Source: Pseudomonas aestuarii (GTDB taxonomy: Bacteria > Pseudomonadota > Gammaproteobacteria > Pseudomonadales > Pseudomonadaceae). Taken from it: DNA of 64,000 bases. Below the pieces are notes generated by a model that saw nothing but the letters and a program-made list of their open reading frames with translations, made no database searches and had not been told where the DNA came from. The DNA lies in contig NZ_JAQJZJ010000004.1 in the NCBI RefSeq assembly GCF_027988105.1, positions 1-64,000 on the forward strand, in the 5' to 3' direction. Both the position numbers and the translations under genes were made by a program. Below are positions 45,166-55,900 of the stretch, piece by piece (the stretch's first letter is position 1; each line of letters opens with the position of its first letter).

Positions 45166-45531
45166 AGGACGAACCCACCGGGCGTTAAATATATTGGACT
45201 GCCGTAGATGCTGAAAATAAATTAAAACCCTTTATAAACAACACTATAAGACGTAATTTACCGACAACCAGCATCCATTCCGGCTGGTCATCCACACAAA
45301 TATCGCACCATTCGTTTGACATATTTTACGGCTTTGGCAGACTGAGCCGGTGTTTCGACGGCCAGTGAGCAGCGCGAACAGGCTCAACCGCCACCCGCTC
45401 GGCAAGCCTCTGCCAGCCTGTTGCGCCAGCGCAGGCGCCCGTCGACACCGGCAACAAAAACAGGAAGCAGCGCCACAGCGATGGCCCTTCCTGCACAGCA
45501 ACGGCAGCTTCTCCCTGCCCCAAGGTGATCT
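45166..45531. other. AT-rich promoter region of the puuD-like gene
   Basis: A 366-base stretch without a gene, distinctly AT-rich at 45186-45330. TTGACA at 45316-45321 is a perfect -35 hexamer, but the sequence 17 bases on (AGACTG) is a poor -10. AAGGTG precedes the downstream start. Confidence 0.45.
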
Positions 45532-46329
45532 ATGTCCAACAACAGCAGTACTACCCCCAACACCTTACGCAAGCCCGTGGTCCTCATGTCCATGGGCACC
45601 CAGGAACGTAAAGGCCATGCCTATCAGGTGATGACCCACAAATACATCGCCCCCCTCGTCGAGTTCTCCGCTTGCGTACCGTTGCTGGCACCGACCTGCT
45701 TCGGCACCGATGACCTCGAGCAATACCTCGACATGGTCGACGGCGTGTACCTCACTGGCGCCGGCAGCAACATCGACCCAGCGCTCTACAACCAGGAAAA
45801 CCTGACACCGGACAAGGCCCAGGATCGCGATCGCGACCTGTTCGACCTGCCGCTGATCCGCGCCGCAATTGCGCGCGGCCTGCCGATCTTCGGCATCTGC
45901 CGCGGCATGCAGGAAATCAACGTGGCCCTGGGTGGCGACATCCACCAGAAGCTCTATGCCGTCGGCGGCTTCGACGACCACCGCGAGGACTCCAACGACC
46001 CGGTGGCAGTGCAATATGGCGAAAGCCATAACGTGCGCCTGGTCCCCGGCAGCTGGCTGGCCGACTTGCTGGCCAAGGATGAGATCACCATCAACTCGCT
46101 GCACGGCCAGGGTATCGCCACCCTGGGCGAAGGCCTTGAAGCACTGGCCTACGCCGAAGACGGCCTGATCGAAGCCATCCACGCACCAGCACTGGCGCAA
46201 TTCACCCTCGCGGTGCAGTGGCACCCGGAATGGCAAACCAGCGAAAACCCCGACTCGGTGAAAATCTTCCAGGCCTTCGGCACGGCCTGCCGCCAGCGCG
46301 TGGCGCAGACGGCGGCTAACCCGCGCTAG
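45532..46329 (+). CDS. puuD: gamma-glutamyl-GABA hydrolase-type class I amidotransferase
   Basis: A 265-residue hydrolase of the PuuD/SpuA family, which releases 4-aminobutyrate from gamma-glutamyl-GABA in putrescine breakdown. It shows the nucleophile C123 in FGICRGMQEINVALGG and the pair H231 and E233 in VQWHPEW. VYLTGAGSNIDPALY and INSLHGQGI are also family signatures. It is a single-gene unit about 21 kb from the glutamylpolyamine synthetase and aminotransferase genes, with which it may form one pathway. The Pseudomonas counterpart is called spuA. Confidence 0.88.
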   Translation: MSNNSSTTPNTLRKPVVLMSMGTQERKGHAYQVMTHKYIAPLVEFSACVPLLAPTCFGTDDLEQYLDMVDGVYLTGAGSNIDPALYNQENLTPDKAQDRDRDLFDLPLIRAAIARGLPIFGICRGMQEINVALGGDIHQKLYAVGGFDDHREDSNDPVAVQYGESHNVRLVPGSWLADLLAKDEITINSLHGQGIATLGEGLEALAYAEDGLIEAIHAPALAQFTLAVQWHPEWQTSENPDSVKIFQAFGTACRQRVAQTAANPR

Positions 46330-46643
46330 TGCGCGCTGCTTGGCGGCCGCGCTGCTGCGCGCAGGGGGGCGCTTCGCGGATGAGCCAGCGGCAGTTCTGC
46401 TCGCGGCCCTGAGCGCGTGGCTCTGCCCAGCCGCGGCCGACCAGCTTGTTACGGTCCTCAGCGATCCGCCGATGCCAGGTCATCGGCGGATCCTGACCGC
46501 CTGGGTATGCGGGTGCGATGGCCCCTGAACAGACCACGCACATCCCACTCATTGAGGTGCTGCGCGTCGACAAGGCTTGAGGCCAGCTGGGCGAGCAGGC
46601 GCATTGGTCCACACATTTGGCCGGGTTGCTCAGAATAGCTGGG
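46330..46643. other. intergenic region with strong hairpin
   Basis: A 314-base region with no confirmed gene. It contains the long inverted repeat at 46453-46497. A minus-strand frame through it is rejected for lack of a start signal and recognisable homology. Confidence 0.45.
46453..46497. repeat. long hairpin downstream of puuD
   Basis: GATCCGCCGATG at 46463-46474 and CATCGGCGGATC at 46481-46492 pair perfectly around a 6-base loop. The outer TCAG/CTGA and GGTC/GACC extend the stem with two single-base bulges. There is no T-run. It may be a terminator-like or REP-type element between the convergent puuD-like and solute-binding genes. Confidence 0.6.
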
Positions 46644-47411
46644 TCAACGCGCGGCTTGCTGGTCCCGTTGCTGCAGATAGTCATTGAGTATCTGGCGGTA
46701 CTGGTTGCCCGCCTGCAACCCCGCCAGGCCCTGGTTGAAGGCCAACAGCACCTGCTCGGCGCGCGGGTGACGACGCGATACGATCAGGTGCAAACTTCTT
46801 TCGGGAAAAGCGCTCTGCGAGCGACGAAATCGACTGGCAGGCTCGCCCGTGGCTTCCAGCGCGGCCGCGCCAATGGGGCCATTGGCGATAAAGAAATCAT
46901 CGCGCTGAAGCAGCAGCAAGCGGGCGCACTCGTTCAGTCCCGCGGGCGCATGACGGGCCAGCAATCCACTTTCGACCATGCTCTGGATGGCCACCGGCAA
47001 CTGCCAGCCGAGCGGGTAGCACAGGCGCTTGCCGGCCAGCGCCGGCAGGTCGTCGACCTCGTAGACCTCGCCAGCCCGGCTGAACAGCTGCGCCCTGACC
47101 ACCAGCAGCGGATTGGAGAACAGGTAGTCCTGCTCCATCACCTGCGAGCGCATGTAGGGGAAGGTAGCGTCGTACTGTGCCTCCAGAGTCATGCGCAGGC
47201 CGCGGTTCCAGGGTCGCCAGTCCAGCGTGCTGCTGGCCCGACCCTGACTGAAAGCGGTCTGCACCACTTGGGAGAGGAGGCCGCCGCCGGGCAATGCCTT
47301 GCCGGTAAAAGGTGCATAGCCATCTCCGGTGACCAGCCTCAGCGGCTCGGCCGCTGCCCAGAGCGGCATGCACAGAGTCGAGAACAGCAGCACCAGCACG
47401 TCAATTCTCAT
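46644..47411 (-). CDS. periplasmic family 3 solute-binding-like protein
   Basis: A 255-residue protein with a signal peptide (MRIDVLVLLFSTLCMPLWAAA). The mature part begins EPLRLVTGDGYAPFTGKALPGGG, the start typical of family 3 (amino-acid-type) solute-binding domains, and continues with the usual second-lobe signature LAGKRLCYPLGW. The start at 47411 fits the signal peptide; an upstream in-frame start adds 21 residues. No ABC permease genes are adjacent, so it may be an orphan binding protein or sensor of the kind common in Pseudomonas. Confidence 0.8.
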   Translation of the reverse strand: MRIDVLVLLFSTLCMPLWAAAEPLRLVTGDGYAPFTGKALPGGGLLSQVVQTAFSQGRASSTLDWRPWNRGLRMTLEAQYDATFPYMRSQVMEQDYLFSNPLLVVRAQLFSRAGEVYEVDDLPALAGKRLCYPLGWQLPVAIQSMVESGLLARHAPAGLNECARLLLLQRDDFFIANGPIGAAALEATGEPASRFRRSQSAFPERSLHLIVSRRHPRAEQVLLAFNQGLAGLQAGNQYRQILNDYLQQRDQQAAR

Positions 47412-47530
47412 CGATACCCAATCCCTTCGATAGCTGGCATATGGCTGCACTTGCCAACACCAGCGGCGGCGCACCAGCGCTATCCGGTGACCCGGCGGAG
47501 TCGGTGCTACTCACCCTATCAGCCGAGTTC

Positions 47531-49375
47531 TCAGTCGAACAGTGCCAATTGGCCAGTGCCACTATCCTCCGGCGGTGGCGGCGGCAATGGCAGATGCGCC
47601 AGGCGCTCGGCCAGCCCCGCCGCGCGCTCGGCGCGGGTCGCCACCGCCTCGGCCAGGCGTGCCGGCAGGCCCCATATTTCCACCTTGTGCTTGGCCCGGG
47701 TGATGCCGGTGTAGAACAGGCTGCGGCTCAGCAGCGGGCTGGGTTGCTCGGGCAGGGCCAGCAGCACTTCGCTGAATTCCGAGCCCTGGCTCTTGTGCAC
47801 GGTCATGGCGAAGGCACTGTCGTGACTCGGCAGGCGGGCCGGGGCGAAGGGGCGATAACCGTCCTCGCTTTCGAAGAACACCCGCAGGCCATGTTCGCTG
47901 TGCAGGCAGATGCCGATATCGCCATTGAACAGGCCGAGGGCGTAGTCGTTCTGCCGCACCATCACCGGCCGGCCGACGTACCAGCGTTCGCGGCTGGCGA
48001 CCTGGCTACGCCTTTTCACCCGCGCTTCCAGCGCTTCGTTGATCCCGGCCACGCCCCAGGGGCCTTCGCGCTGGGCGCAGAGGGCACGGAAGTCGTTGAA
48101 GGCGGCGAAGGCCGCCTGTGGATCGGCGCTTTTTGCCGCGGCGAGAAAGGGCGCATAACCGCGGTCCAGTCGTTCGAGCAGATCGGCGGGGGTCGGCTGG
48201 GCATTCCAGGCCAGGTCGCTGCGCTGTTCTTTGAGCAACTTCAGGGTGCCGCTGACGTCGCCGCCGTTGATCCGCCGCGCCAGCTCGCCGATGCCGCTGT
48301 CGCCGGCAAACCGGTGGCTGTGGGTCAGCAGCACCACGGCATCGCCCAGGCGCGAACTCGGCTGGGCGACCGCTACCTGCTGGCCGGTGATGCGTTGCAG
48401 GTCGGCGGCCGCCTGGGCGTCGAAGCCGCGGCCCTCGCACAGTTCGGCGAACACCGCGCCGGCTTCCACCGCGCAGAGCTGGTCCTTGTCGCCGAGCAGG
48501 ATCAGCCGGGCGCTCGGCGGCAGGGCGTCGACCAGCTTGGCCATCAGCGCCAGGTCGACCATCGAGGCTTCGTCGACCACCAGCACGTCCAGCGCCAGCG
48601 GGTTGGCCGCGTTATGGCGCACCTGCGGGCTGTCGCCACGGCTGCCGAGCAGGCGGTGCAGGGTGCGCGCCTCATCCGGCAGGGCAGCCTTGATTGCTTC
48701 GTCGATCGGCAGGCTGGCCTTGGCAGTGCGGATCGCCTCGGCCATGCGCGCCGCCGCCTTGCCGGTGGGTGCGGCCAGGCCGATGGCCATTCGCTCACCG
48801 CCGGGTTGTTCGAGTAACGCGGCGAGCAGGCGCACCACGGTGGTGGTCTTGCCGGTGCCGGGGCCACCGGAGATCACCGCCAGCTTGCGCCGTACCGCCT
48901 GGGCCGCGGCCAGGCGCTGCCAGTCAGGTTGCTGGACGTTGAAGGCGAACAGACGGGTCAGGCTTGCGCTGAGCTGGGCCTCGTCGACTCTCGGCAGATC
49001 GGCCGCACGGCTGAGCAGCTGCTCGGCGAGCTGGCGTTCGTAGGCCTGGTAGCGCGCCAGATAGAGCCGCCCGTGGTCAAGGATCAGCGGGCTGAAGTCG
49101 CCGTCGCCACCGACCAGCGAGGAGGCCTGCAGGTGCGCCTGCCACTCGGCCAGGGCCGGCAGACAGAAGGCGTGGTCCACCCAGGGTCGCTGCCCGGCCC
49201 GCCGCGCCAGCAGCAGACAGACGTCGCCGTTATCCAGCGCCGCACAGAGCAGGGCCGCCGAGACCAGCACCAGCGGCTCGGCGCTCGGGTCGAGGCGCCG
49301 CAGGCTGTCGACCAGGGCACGTTCCAGCGGGCCGAGGGGCAGGTCGGCAAGGTTCATGGGGCGGTATTCCATCAT
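47531..49375 (-). CDS. recD: exodeoxyribonuclease V subunit alpha
   Basis: A 614-residue 5'-3' helicase subunit of RecBCD. Walker A lies in ISGGPGTGKTTTVV near residue 170, the DExx box in VLVVDEASMVDL, and the C-terminal SF1 motifs include AMTVHKSQGSEF and YTGITRAK. The ATGATG start overlaps the recB stop and is preceded by GAGGAGGG, so translation is coupled. It is the last gene of recC-recB-recD, the order known from Pseudomonas. Confidence 0.95.
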   Translation of the reverse strand: MMEYRPMNLADLPLGPLERALVDSLRRLDPSAEPLVLVSAALLCAALDNGDVCLLLARRAGQRPWVDHAFCLPALAEWQAHLQASSLVGGDGDFSPLILDHGRLYLARYQAYERQLAEQLLSRAADLPRVDEAQLSASLTRLFAFNVQQPDWQRLAAAQAVRRKLAVISGGPGTGKTTTVVRLLAALLEQPGGERMAIGLAAPTGKAAARMAEAIRTAKASLPIDEAIKAALPDEARTLHRLLGSRGDSPQVRHNAANPLALDVLVVDEASMVDLALMAKLVDALPPSARLILLGDKDQLCAVEAGAVFAELCEGRGFDAQAAADLQRITGQQVAVAQPSSRLGDAVVLLTHSHRFAGDSGIGELARRINGGDVSGTLKLLKEQRSDLAWNAQPTPADLLERLDRGYAPFLAAAKSADPQAAFAAFNDFRALCAQREGPWGVAGINEALEARVKRRSQVASRERWYVGRPVMVRQNDYALGLFNGDIGICLHSEHGLRVFFESEDGYRPFAPARLPSHDSAFAMTVHKSQGSEFSEVLLALPEQPSPLLSRSLFYTGITRAKHKVEIWGLPARLAEAVATRAERAAGLAERLAHLPLPPPPPEDSGTGQLALFD

Positions 49376-52300
49376 TTACCCTCCTCGAACAGCCGATCCA
49401 ACGCATCCAGCAAACCATCCTCCGGCCGCGAGAAATACACCCCGGCGCCGGGCATGCCGCGCAGGAACAGGTAGTAGGCACCGCCCAACTGGCTGCCGTC
49501 GAAGTCGCCCAGGCGCTGGCGCAGGAAGCGCCGCAGCGCCACCAGGTAGATCAGGTATTGCAGGTAGTAATGCTCGCCGGCCAGGGCCTGGAGCAGGCGT
49601 TCGCCGCCGTAGTAGCTGGCGTCCGGGCCGAGCCAGTTGGACTTGTAATCGGCGATGTACCAGCGGCCGTCGTGCTCGAAGGTCAGGTCGATAAAGCCCT
49701 TGAGGAAGCCCTTGAGGCTGTCGAACTCCAGACGGGCGGCCGCTTCGCGCATCGGCGCGGCCAGCCCATGGGCCGGATCGGTGAGGATCGCACGCAGGCG
49801 CTGCAGGTCGAGGTTGGCCACCGGGAAGGTGAAGCCCAGTTCCGGCAGGCGCCGCGCCGACTGCAGGCTGGCCAGGGTCAGGCCGGCACCGTTGAGGTCG
49901 CTGTCGATCACCAGCTGCAACTGATTCAGCGCTACCTCGCTCCAGTCGCCGCTGATGCCATGACCGCGCAGCGCCGGCTCGATCAGCTCGGCCAACGGCG
50001 CCTTGCCGCGCGCCCAGTCCTCCAGGATCGCGTGCAGACAAGTACCGGCGCGGGCGCCGCGGGGGAAGGCGAAGAAGCCGCTACCCGGCTCGCTGGCCGC
50101 GGGCAGCACCAGGCTGTCGCGGTCCGGCGCTTCCATGTGCATGCCGGAAGCCAGGCCGGAGAAGCTGCCGATGCGCCAGGCGCTGTGCAGGCTGCGGTTC
50201 ATGCTGTCCAGCTGCCGAGGCGGCGGCGCGCGGCGTTCACCGGCGGCGCTGGCTTCGCTCTCGCGCAGCGCTTGCACGGCCATATGGCCGTGGCTGGCGC
50301 CCACCAGTTGCTCGATTTCGCCGCGCAGGCCGCTGGGGCTGAGCGCTTGCAGATGGCCGGCGAGTTCGCCCAGGGCATCCTCGCCCGGCAACTGGCGACC
50401 ATGCAGCAGCCAGGCCAGGGCACTGCTGTGCAGGCCGGCCTCGTTGAGCGTGCCGTCCTTTTTCGGCTTGCAGTCCACCGGCCCCCAGTGCAGCCAGAGG
50501 CGGTCGCGGGCCCGGGTCAGGGCCACGTAAGTCAGGCGCAGGCGCTCGGCGAAACGCTCGTGGCGGGCGCGCTCGCGGTGCGTGTCGAAGTCGTCGCCAC
50601 CCAAATCGAGCAACGGCGCGCCGTCATCGGCATGGCAGGTGATGTCTTCGCTCTGGCGCAGCAAGGCGCCGTCCCACAGGTAGGGGCAGAACACCAGGGG
50701 GTATTCCAGGCCCTTGGCGGTGTGGATGGTGACGATCTGCACCCGCTCGGCATCGCTTTCCAGACGCAGCAGGGCTTCTTCGCCGTGGCTCTCGGTGCTG
50801 CGCTGGGCATTGAACCAGCTCAGCAGTTGCTCCAGACCCGGCCGCTGCAGGCTCTCGCTCTGCAGCAGTTCGGCCAGGTGCAGCAGGTTGGTCAGGCGGC
50901 GTTCGCCATCGACCAGAGCGAGCAGCCGTGGCGCCACTTGCTGCTCGTCCAGCCAGGCACGGAAGGCGCGCATGAAACCCTGCTGCTGCCAGAGCTGGTG
51001 GTAGCGCTCGGCGGCTTCGCGTTCGCTATCCCAGGCCTGGGCGTCGTCCTGGCAGGCGGCCAGATCGGCGGCGCTGCGCCCGAGCAGGCGGCTGGCCAGG
51101 GCATAGCGCAGCGCGCCTTCGCGGCCCGGCTCGGCATAGGCGGCCAGCACCGCGGCCAGCTCGCCGGCCTCTTCGCTGTGCCAGACGTTTTCCTTGCCGC
51201 GGCGCACGCTGGGCACCCCGCGCGCCGCCAGTTCGGCGGCGACTTCCCCGGCCTGGCGGTGGCTGGCGACCAATACGGCGATATCGCCGCCCTTCAGCGG
51301 AGTCCGCTCGCCCGACTCCTCGAAATAGGCCTCGCCGCGGCTGCTCGCCGCCAGCAAGGCGGCGATGCGCCGGGCCGTATCGCGGGCGACCAGGGTGCCG
51401 GCTTCGCCCTTGCCGAGGTAATCGTCGTCCAGCCAGACCAGAGCCAAGGGTGCGTCCTGCTCCGCATCGACCACCGGCAGCACCAGCTGCGCCCGCGCCC
51501 GCTGGCTGGCGCCGACTGGCGGATAGGCCAGGCCCCTTTCGGCGAAGGGCATGGGCCGGTCGAACAGCTGGTTGAGCGCGGCGATCAGCTCGGGGGTGGA
51601 GCGGTGGTTGGTGGCCAGGCTGTACTGGCGCGCCGCTTCGTCGCGAGCCTTGAGGTAGGTGGCCAGATCGGCGCCGCGAAACGCATAGATCGCCTGCTTC
51701 GGATCGCCGACGAAGCACAGGTCGCCCTGGTGTTCATAGATGCGCCGGAACACCTGGTACTGCACCGGGTCGGTGTCCTGGAATTCGTCGATCAGCGCCA
51801 CCGGGTACTGCTCGCGCAGGGTCCCGGCCAGGTGGTCGCCGCCCTCGCCGTAGAGGCCCTGCTGCAGCTTGTTGAGCAGGTCGTCGAAGGCCAGCAGGCG
51901 CTGGGCGGCCTTGCGCTGTGGCAGTTGTTCGTTGAGCTGGCCGATCAGGCGTACCTGCAGGTCGATCAGACGCTGCTCGGCTTCGGGCTGTGCGGTCTGC
52001 AGGGCTGCGCACAGGCCTTGCAGGGCATCGGCCAGCGGGCTATCCGGCGCGCTTTCGCCTTTCTTGCTGGCCTTGGCCAGACCTTCACGCGCCAGGCGCT
52101 GGTGCGCCTCGGTCTTGCTGAACAGCGCGGCGGAGTCGCTGAAGTAGCCGTCCAGCTCGGCCTGCCAGACGCCGAGCTTGGCCGGGTTGCACATATTGCT
52201 CTTGAAGCCGGCGAACGCCTTGAGCTGCTGCAGCCATTCACCGCTCAGTTGCTGCCAGCAGTCCCGCGCGTGCTGCCAGGCGTTGCGCAGGCCGCTCATC

Positions 52301-52917
52301 TCGCTGCTGGCCCCGGGCTGCGGCTCGATGCGCAGGTAGGGTTTGCCCAGGTGATTGCGCAGGCGCTGGCGCAGGCTCTGCGGGGTCAATTTGTGCTGCA
52401 CCAGAAAGGCCGCCCACTCCGGCTCGGCGGCGGCCAGCTCATGGCGCCAGAGGTCGGCGAGCAGGGCGTCGAGAATCTCGCGGTCGTCGTGGGTCAGCTC
52501 GTTGTCAAAATCGCCGCCGGCCTCGAACGCGGCGTCCTGCAGCGCACGCTGGCAGAAGCCGTGAATGGTGAAGATCGCCGCCTCGTCGAAGCCATGCACC
52601 GCCAGCAGCAGGCGCCGATGACTGGCGGCATCCGGGTACTCGCCGTGCAGGCGATTGAGCAGCTCATCGCTGCCGGGGCCGTTGTCGTAGACCGCCAGCA
52701 ACTCGGCCAGACGCAGGCGAATGCGCTCGCGCAATTCGGCGGTGGCCGCGGTGGTGAAGGTCACCACCAGGATCTGGCTGACGCTGAGGCGCTTTTCCAG
52801 CAGCAGGCGGGCGTAGAGCGCGGTCAGGGTCCAGGTCTTGCCGGTGCCGGCGCTGGCCTCGATCAGCGAGCGACCGGCGAAGCTGTCGTGCAGCAGGTCC
52901 AGCGGTGCGCTCGTCAT
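49372..52917 (-). CDS. recB: exodeoxyribonuclease V subunit beta
   Basis: An 1181-residue 3'-5' helicase and nuclease. Walker A is in IEASAGTGKTWTLTALYARL near residue 19, the UvrD-type DExx motif in VALIDEFQDTDPVQY, and motif VI is near YVALTRARDRLWLHWG. The C-terminal nuclease has the DYKS motif (DYKSNWLG, from D1090), the signature of an active RecB nuclease. It overlaps recC by four bases and recD by four. Length is normal for the family. Confidence 0.96.
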   Translation of the reverse strand: MTSAPLDLLHDSFAGRSLIEASAGTGKTWTLTALYARLLLEKRLSVSQILVVTFTTAATAELRERIRLRLAELLAVYDNGPGSDELLNRLHGEYPDAASHRRLLLAVHGFDEAAIFTIHGFCQRALQDAAFEAGGDFDNELTHDDREILDALLADLWRHELAAAEPEWAAFLVQHKLTPQSLRQRLRNHLGKPYLRIEPQPGASSEMSGLRNAWQHARDCWQQLSGEWLQQLKAFAGFKSNMCNPAKLGVWQAELDGYFSDSAALFSKTEAHQRLAREGLAKASKKGESAPDSPLADALQGLCAALQTAQPEAEQRLIDLQVRLIGQLNEQLPQRKAAQRLLAFDDLLNKLQQGLYGEGGDHLAGTLREQYPVALIDEFQDTDPVQYQVFRRIYEHQGDLCFVGDPKQAIYAFRGADLATYLKARDEAARQYSLATNHRSTPELIAALNQLFDRPMPFAERGLAYPPVGASQRARAQLVLPVVDAEQDAPLALVWLDDDYLGKGEAGTLVARDTARRIAALLAASSRGEAYFEESGERTPLKGGDIAVLVASHRQAGEVAAELAARGVPSVRRGKENVWHSEEAGELAAVLAAYAEPGREGALRYALASRLLGRSAADLAACQDDAQAWDSEREAAERYHQLWQQQGFMRAFRAWLDEQQVAPRLLALVDGERRLTNLLHLAELLQSESLQRPGLEQLLSWFNAQRSTESHGEEALLRLESDAERVQIVTIHTAKGLEYPLVFCPYLWDGALLRQSEDITCHADDGAPLLDLGGDDFDTHRERARHERFAERLRLTYVALTRARDRLWLHWGPVDCKPKKDGTLNEAGLHSSALAWLLHGRQLPGEDALGELAGHLQALSPSGLRGEIEQLVGASHGHMAVQALRESEASAAGERRAPPPRQLDSMNRSLHSAWRIGSFSGLASGMHMEAPDRDSLVLPAASEPGSGFFAFPRGARAGTCLHAILEDWARGKAPLAELIEPALRGHGISGDWSEVALNQLQLVIDSDLNGAGLTLASLQSARRLPELGFTFPVANLDLQRLRAILTDPAHGLAAPMREAAARLEFDSLKGFLKGFIDLTFEHDGRWYIADYKSNWLGPDASYYGGERLLQALAGEHYYLQYLIYLVALRRFLRQRLGDFDGSQLGGAYYLFLRGMPGAGVYFSRPEDGLLDALDRLFEEGK

Positions 52918-55900
52918 GCCTCGTCCTCGTCACTGCCGTGCAGGGCATCCAGCGCCGGGCCATAGAGTTGTTCGGCGAGCGCTTCGAAGCGCTCGTCCAG
53001 CGGCTCGCGGTCGCGGAAGGCCAGGGCGTTCCAGGGGTCCTGACCTTCGCCGCTCATGTAGTCGTTGCCTTGCCACATCACCCGCGCTTCGCTGCGCGCG
53101 GCGTCGAGCGGCTCCTTGCGCCCGGGCTTGCGCCATTTGCGGGCGAAGCCATAACTGCACTTGGCCAGCACCGGCAGCGGTTCGCACAGGGCGCTCTTGT
53201 AGGCCTCGAGCCAGGGTTCGAGCAGTTCGAACGGGTTGCTCAGCGGGCCCAGGCGCCATTCGCTTTTCGGCGACAGCAGGCGGCTGTCGCGGGCGATGCC
53301 CGCGGTGGCGGCGCAGTTGAGCAGCAGGTGGCGCAGCCAGAACGGCGCCAGCTCCCAGGCGCCGAGGTCGCGCAGGCGGTAGTCGAACAGGCCGCTGGCG
53401 CTGACCCCGTCGAGCCAGCCGTGGATGCGCACACCGGCCAGCCGGATATCCACCAGCAGCGGTTGCGGCGCATCACTCGGGCGCTCGTCGAACAGGGTCG
53501 GGGCGAAGGCACGGATCGGCCCACGAATCTGCCCCCAGTGGGCCTGGCCCAGTTCGCCCACCGGCAGCCAGCCGGAGGCGGCGGCCACGCTGCGCTCCTC
53601 GCGCTCGCACCAGCCCTGCTCGACGGCCCGCAGCGCCAGCTGGCGCAGGCCGTGCTGGCTGGTCCATTCGACGCTGAAGGGTTCGTCGCCGGCCAGGGCT
53701 TCTTCGCTTTGCGCCAGACGCAGGCCGAGGCGCTGTTCCAGCAGGTAGCGCGCCGGGTGCTTGAAGCAGTGGATCAACTGACTGGGTTCCAGGCACAGCG
53801 GATCGCCGCCCGGCCCGTCCTGATCTGGCGCGGCCAGGGTGCTGGCGAAGGGCTGCGGCGCTTCGACCGCCTCGCTCAAGCGCTGGGCGGCGCGGAACCA
53901 GGGCGCGGCGAAACCGGCCTGGGCGCCACCGACGAAGTTGCCGGCGGCGAAGGGCTGCAGCGGATGCTGGTGGGTGATGTGGGCGCTGGCTTTTGCCGTC
54001 TGCGGATCGACGCAGACCGCGGTGAGATCGATGACATCCAGCAGTTCGCTGACCAGCACCGAGGGTGGCAGTTCGGCGTTGCTGCGCGGGTCGCGGCCGA
54101 CGTAGCTGAGGTACAGGCCGCCACGTGCCGAGAGCAGGGTTTCCAGCAGCAGGTAACGGTCGTCGAGGCGCCGGGCGCGGTCGCCACGCCGGGGTTTCTG
54201 GCCGATCAGGTCGAAGCCGGCGGCCGGGGTGCGCCGTGGCAGGGCGCCGTCGTCCAGGCCGAGCAGGCAGACCAGGCGGAACGGCAGGCTACGCATCGGC
54301 ACCATGGTGCAGAAGGTCACCGCGCCGGTGAGAAAGCCCGAGGCGCCGCCGCCCTGCTCAAGCGCCGAGGTCAGTTGCTGGCGGATCAGCGCCAGCTCCA
54401 GCGGCCGCTCGATGCCGGACGCCAGCGCCTGATCCTGCAGCGCCGCACAGGCTCTGGAGAGCAAAAGCAGGGTGTCGCCGGCCTCGCGCTCGTCGAACAG
54501 GTCGTCGACCAGCTGCACCAGGGTCGCGGCCCATTCGCTCAGGCTGCGTGGGCGTTGCAGGCTCTGGGCCAGGGCGGCCAGGCGCTCGACGAAGGCGACC
54601 AGGCGCCCGAGCAACTGGGCGCGGCCACCTTCCAGGGCATCCAGCGGCCAGCTGGCGCCAAGCAGGGGCGCATGCGAGCCGGCCAGTTGCGGCGGCGCGA
54701 CGAAGCCCAGCAGCAGGCGGTCCAGACCCTGGCGCCAGGTAAAGGCGCTGTCGGCCGGCAGACCCAGTTGCTGGCGATGGTCGCCGTCGCGGCCCCAGCG
54801 CACCCCGGCGTCGCGCAGCCAGTCGCGCAGCAGCGGCAGGTCCTCGGCTTCGATACCGGCGCGGCGGGCGAGCGCCGGCTGCTCCAGCCAGGCGAGGATT
54901 TCCTCGGCGGCAAAGCGGCTGTCGGGCAGGGCCAGCAGGTTGAGAAAGGCTTCGATCAGCGGGACTTCCGCGCGCAGGCTGCGGTCGGCCAGGCTGAAGG
55001 GAATGCGGGGTCCGGCCGTCCGGGGGGCGGCCGTCCGCGGCGCGCCGCTTTTGGCCGCGAAAATCGCCTCGATATAGGGTGCGTAACGCTCGATATCCGG
55101 GGTCAGCACCACCACCTGGTCCGGGGTCAGCTCGGGCTCGGCGGCAAAGCGGGCGAGCAACTGGTCATGCAGGATTTCCACCTCGCGTAGCGGCGAGTGG
55201 GCGATATGCAGCTCCAGCGAGCGGTCGTCCTCGCGCAACAGCAGGCGTTCATCAACCTGGCGGGTGCGCAGACGCAGGATGTCGTTCTGCAGGGCCTGCA
55301 ACAGGCTGGCGTCGTGCAGGTCGTCATCCTCGGAGTACAGGCCGGTTTCCTGGCTGCCTTCGGCCGAGGCCAGGGAGAACAGGCTGTCGAAGAAGTCACG
55401 ACCCTGCTTGCCCAGGCTGGCCAATAGCGGATGGCCGACGTCCAGGTACCAGTCGTCTGGGCTCAGCTCGGGCTGGCGGGCCAGCTCGCGGATATCGCGA
55501 ATCTCGCCCCAGGCCTCGCGGCAGGGGTTGAGGGCGAAGATCACCACCTCGGTGTGCCGCGCCAGGCCTTCGAGCACGCGCAGGTGGTGGGTCGGCAGGC
55601 TGCTGATGCCAAACACCAGCAGGCGCTCGGGCAGCTCGGCGATGGGCGTATCGTCGTACAGGCGGCGCAGCAGGTCGTCGAGCAGGCGCGCGCGATGCGG
55701 ATGGCCATCGCGGGTCAGCTCGCGCCAGAGCAGCGCCTGCCAGGCTTCGTCGGGGCCGAGGCCGAGCAGTTCGTTGCGCTCCCAGGCGGCCAGCCAGTCG
55801 TCGCGATACAGCAGGTATTGGTCGAATACGTCGGCGATCTTGCTGGCCAACGACAGGCGCCGACGCTCATCGCCGCCCTCCAGGTAATGCGCCAGGCGCG

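Noticed and set aside
46316..46684. 122-codon minus-strand frame between the puuD-like and solute-binding genes
   Set aside because: It overlaps both neighbours' ends, includes the strong hairpin and has no start signal or recognised motif. A decayed gene cannot be excluded.
49558..55190. Very long plus-strand open frames (1135 and 761 codons) across recB and recC
   Set aside because: They are antisense to RecB and RecC, which carry all expected motifs. The translated products are low-complexity Q/A/L/G-rich sequence without domains.
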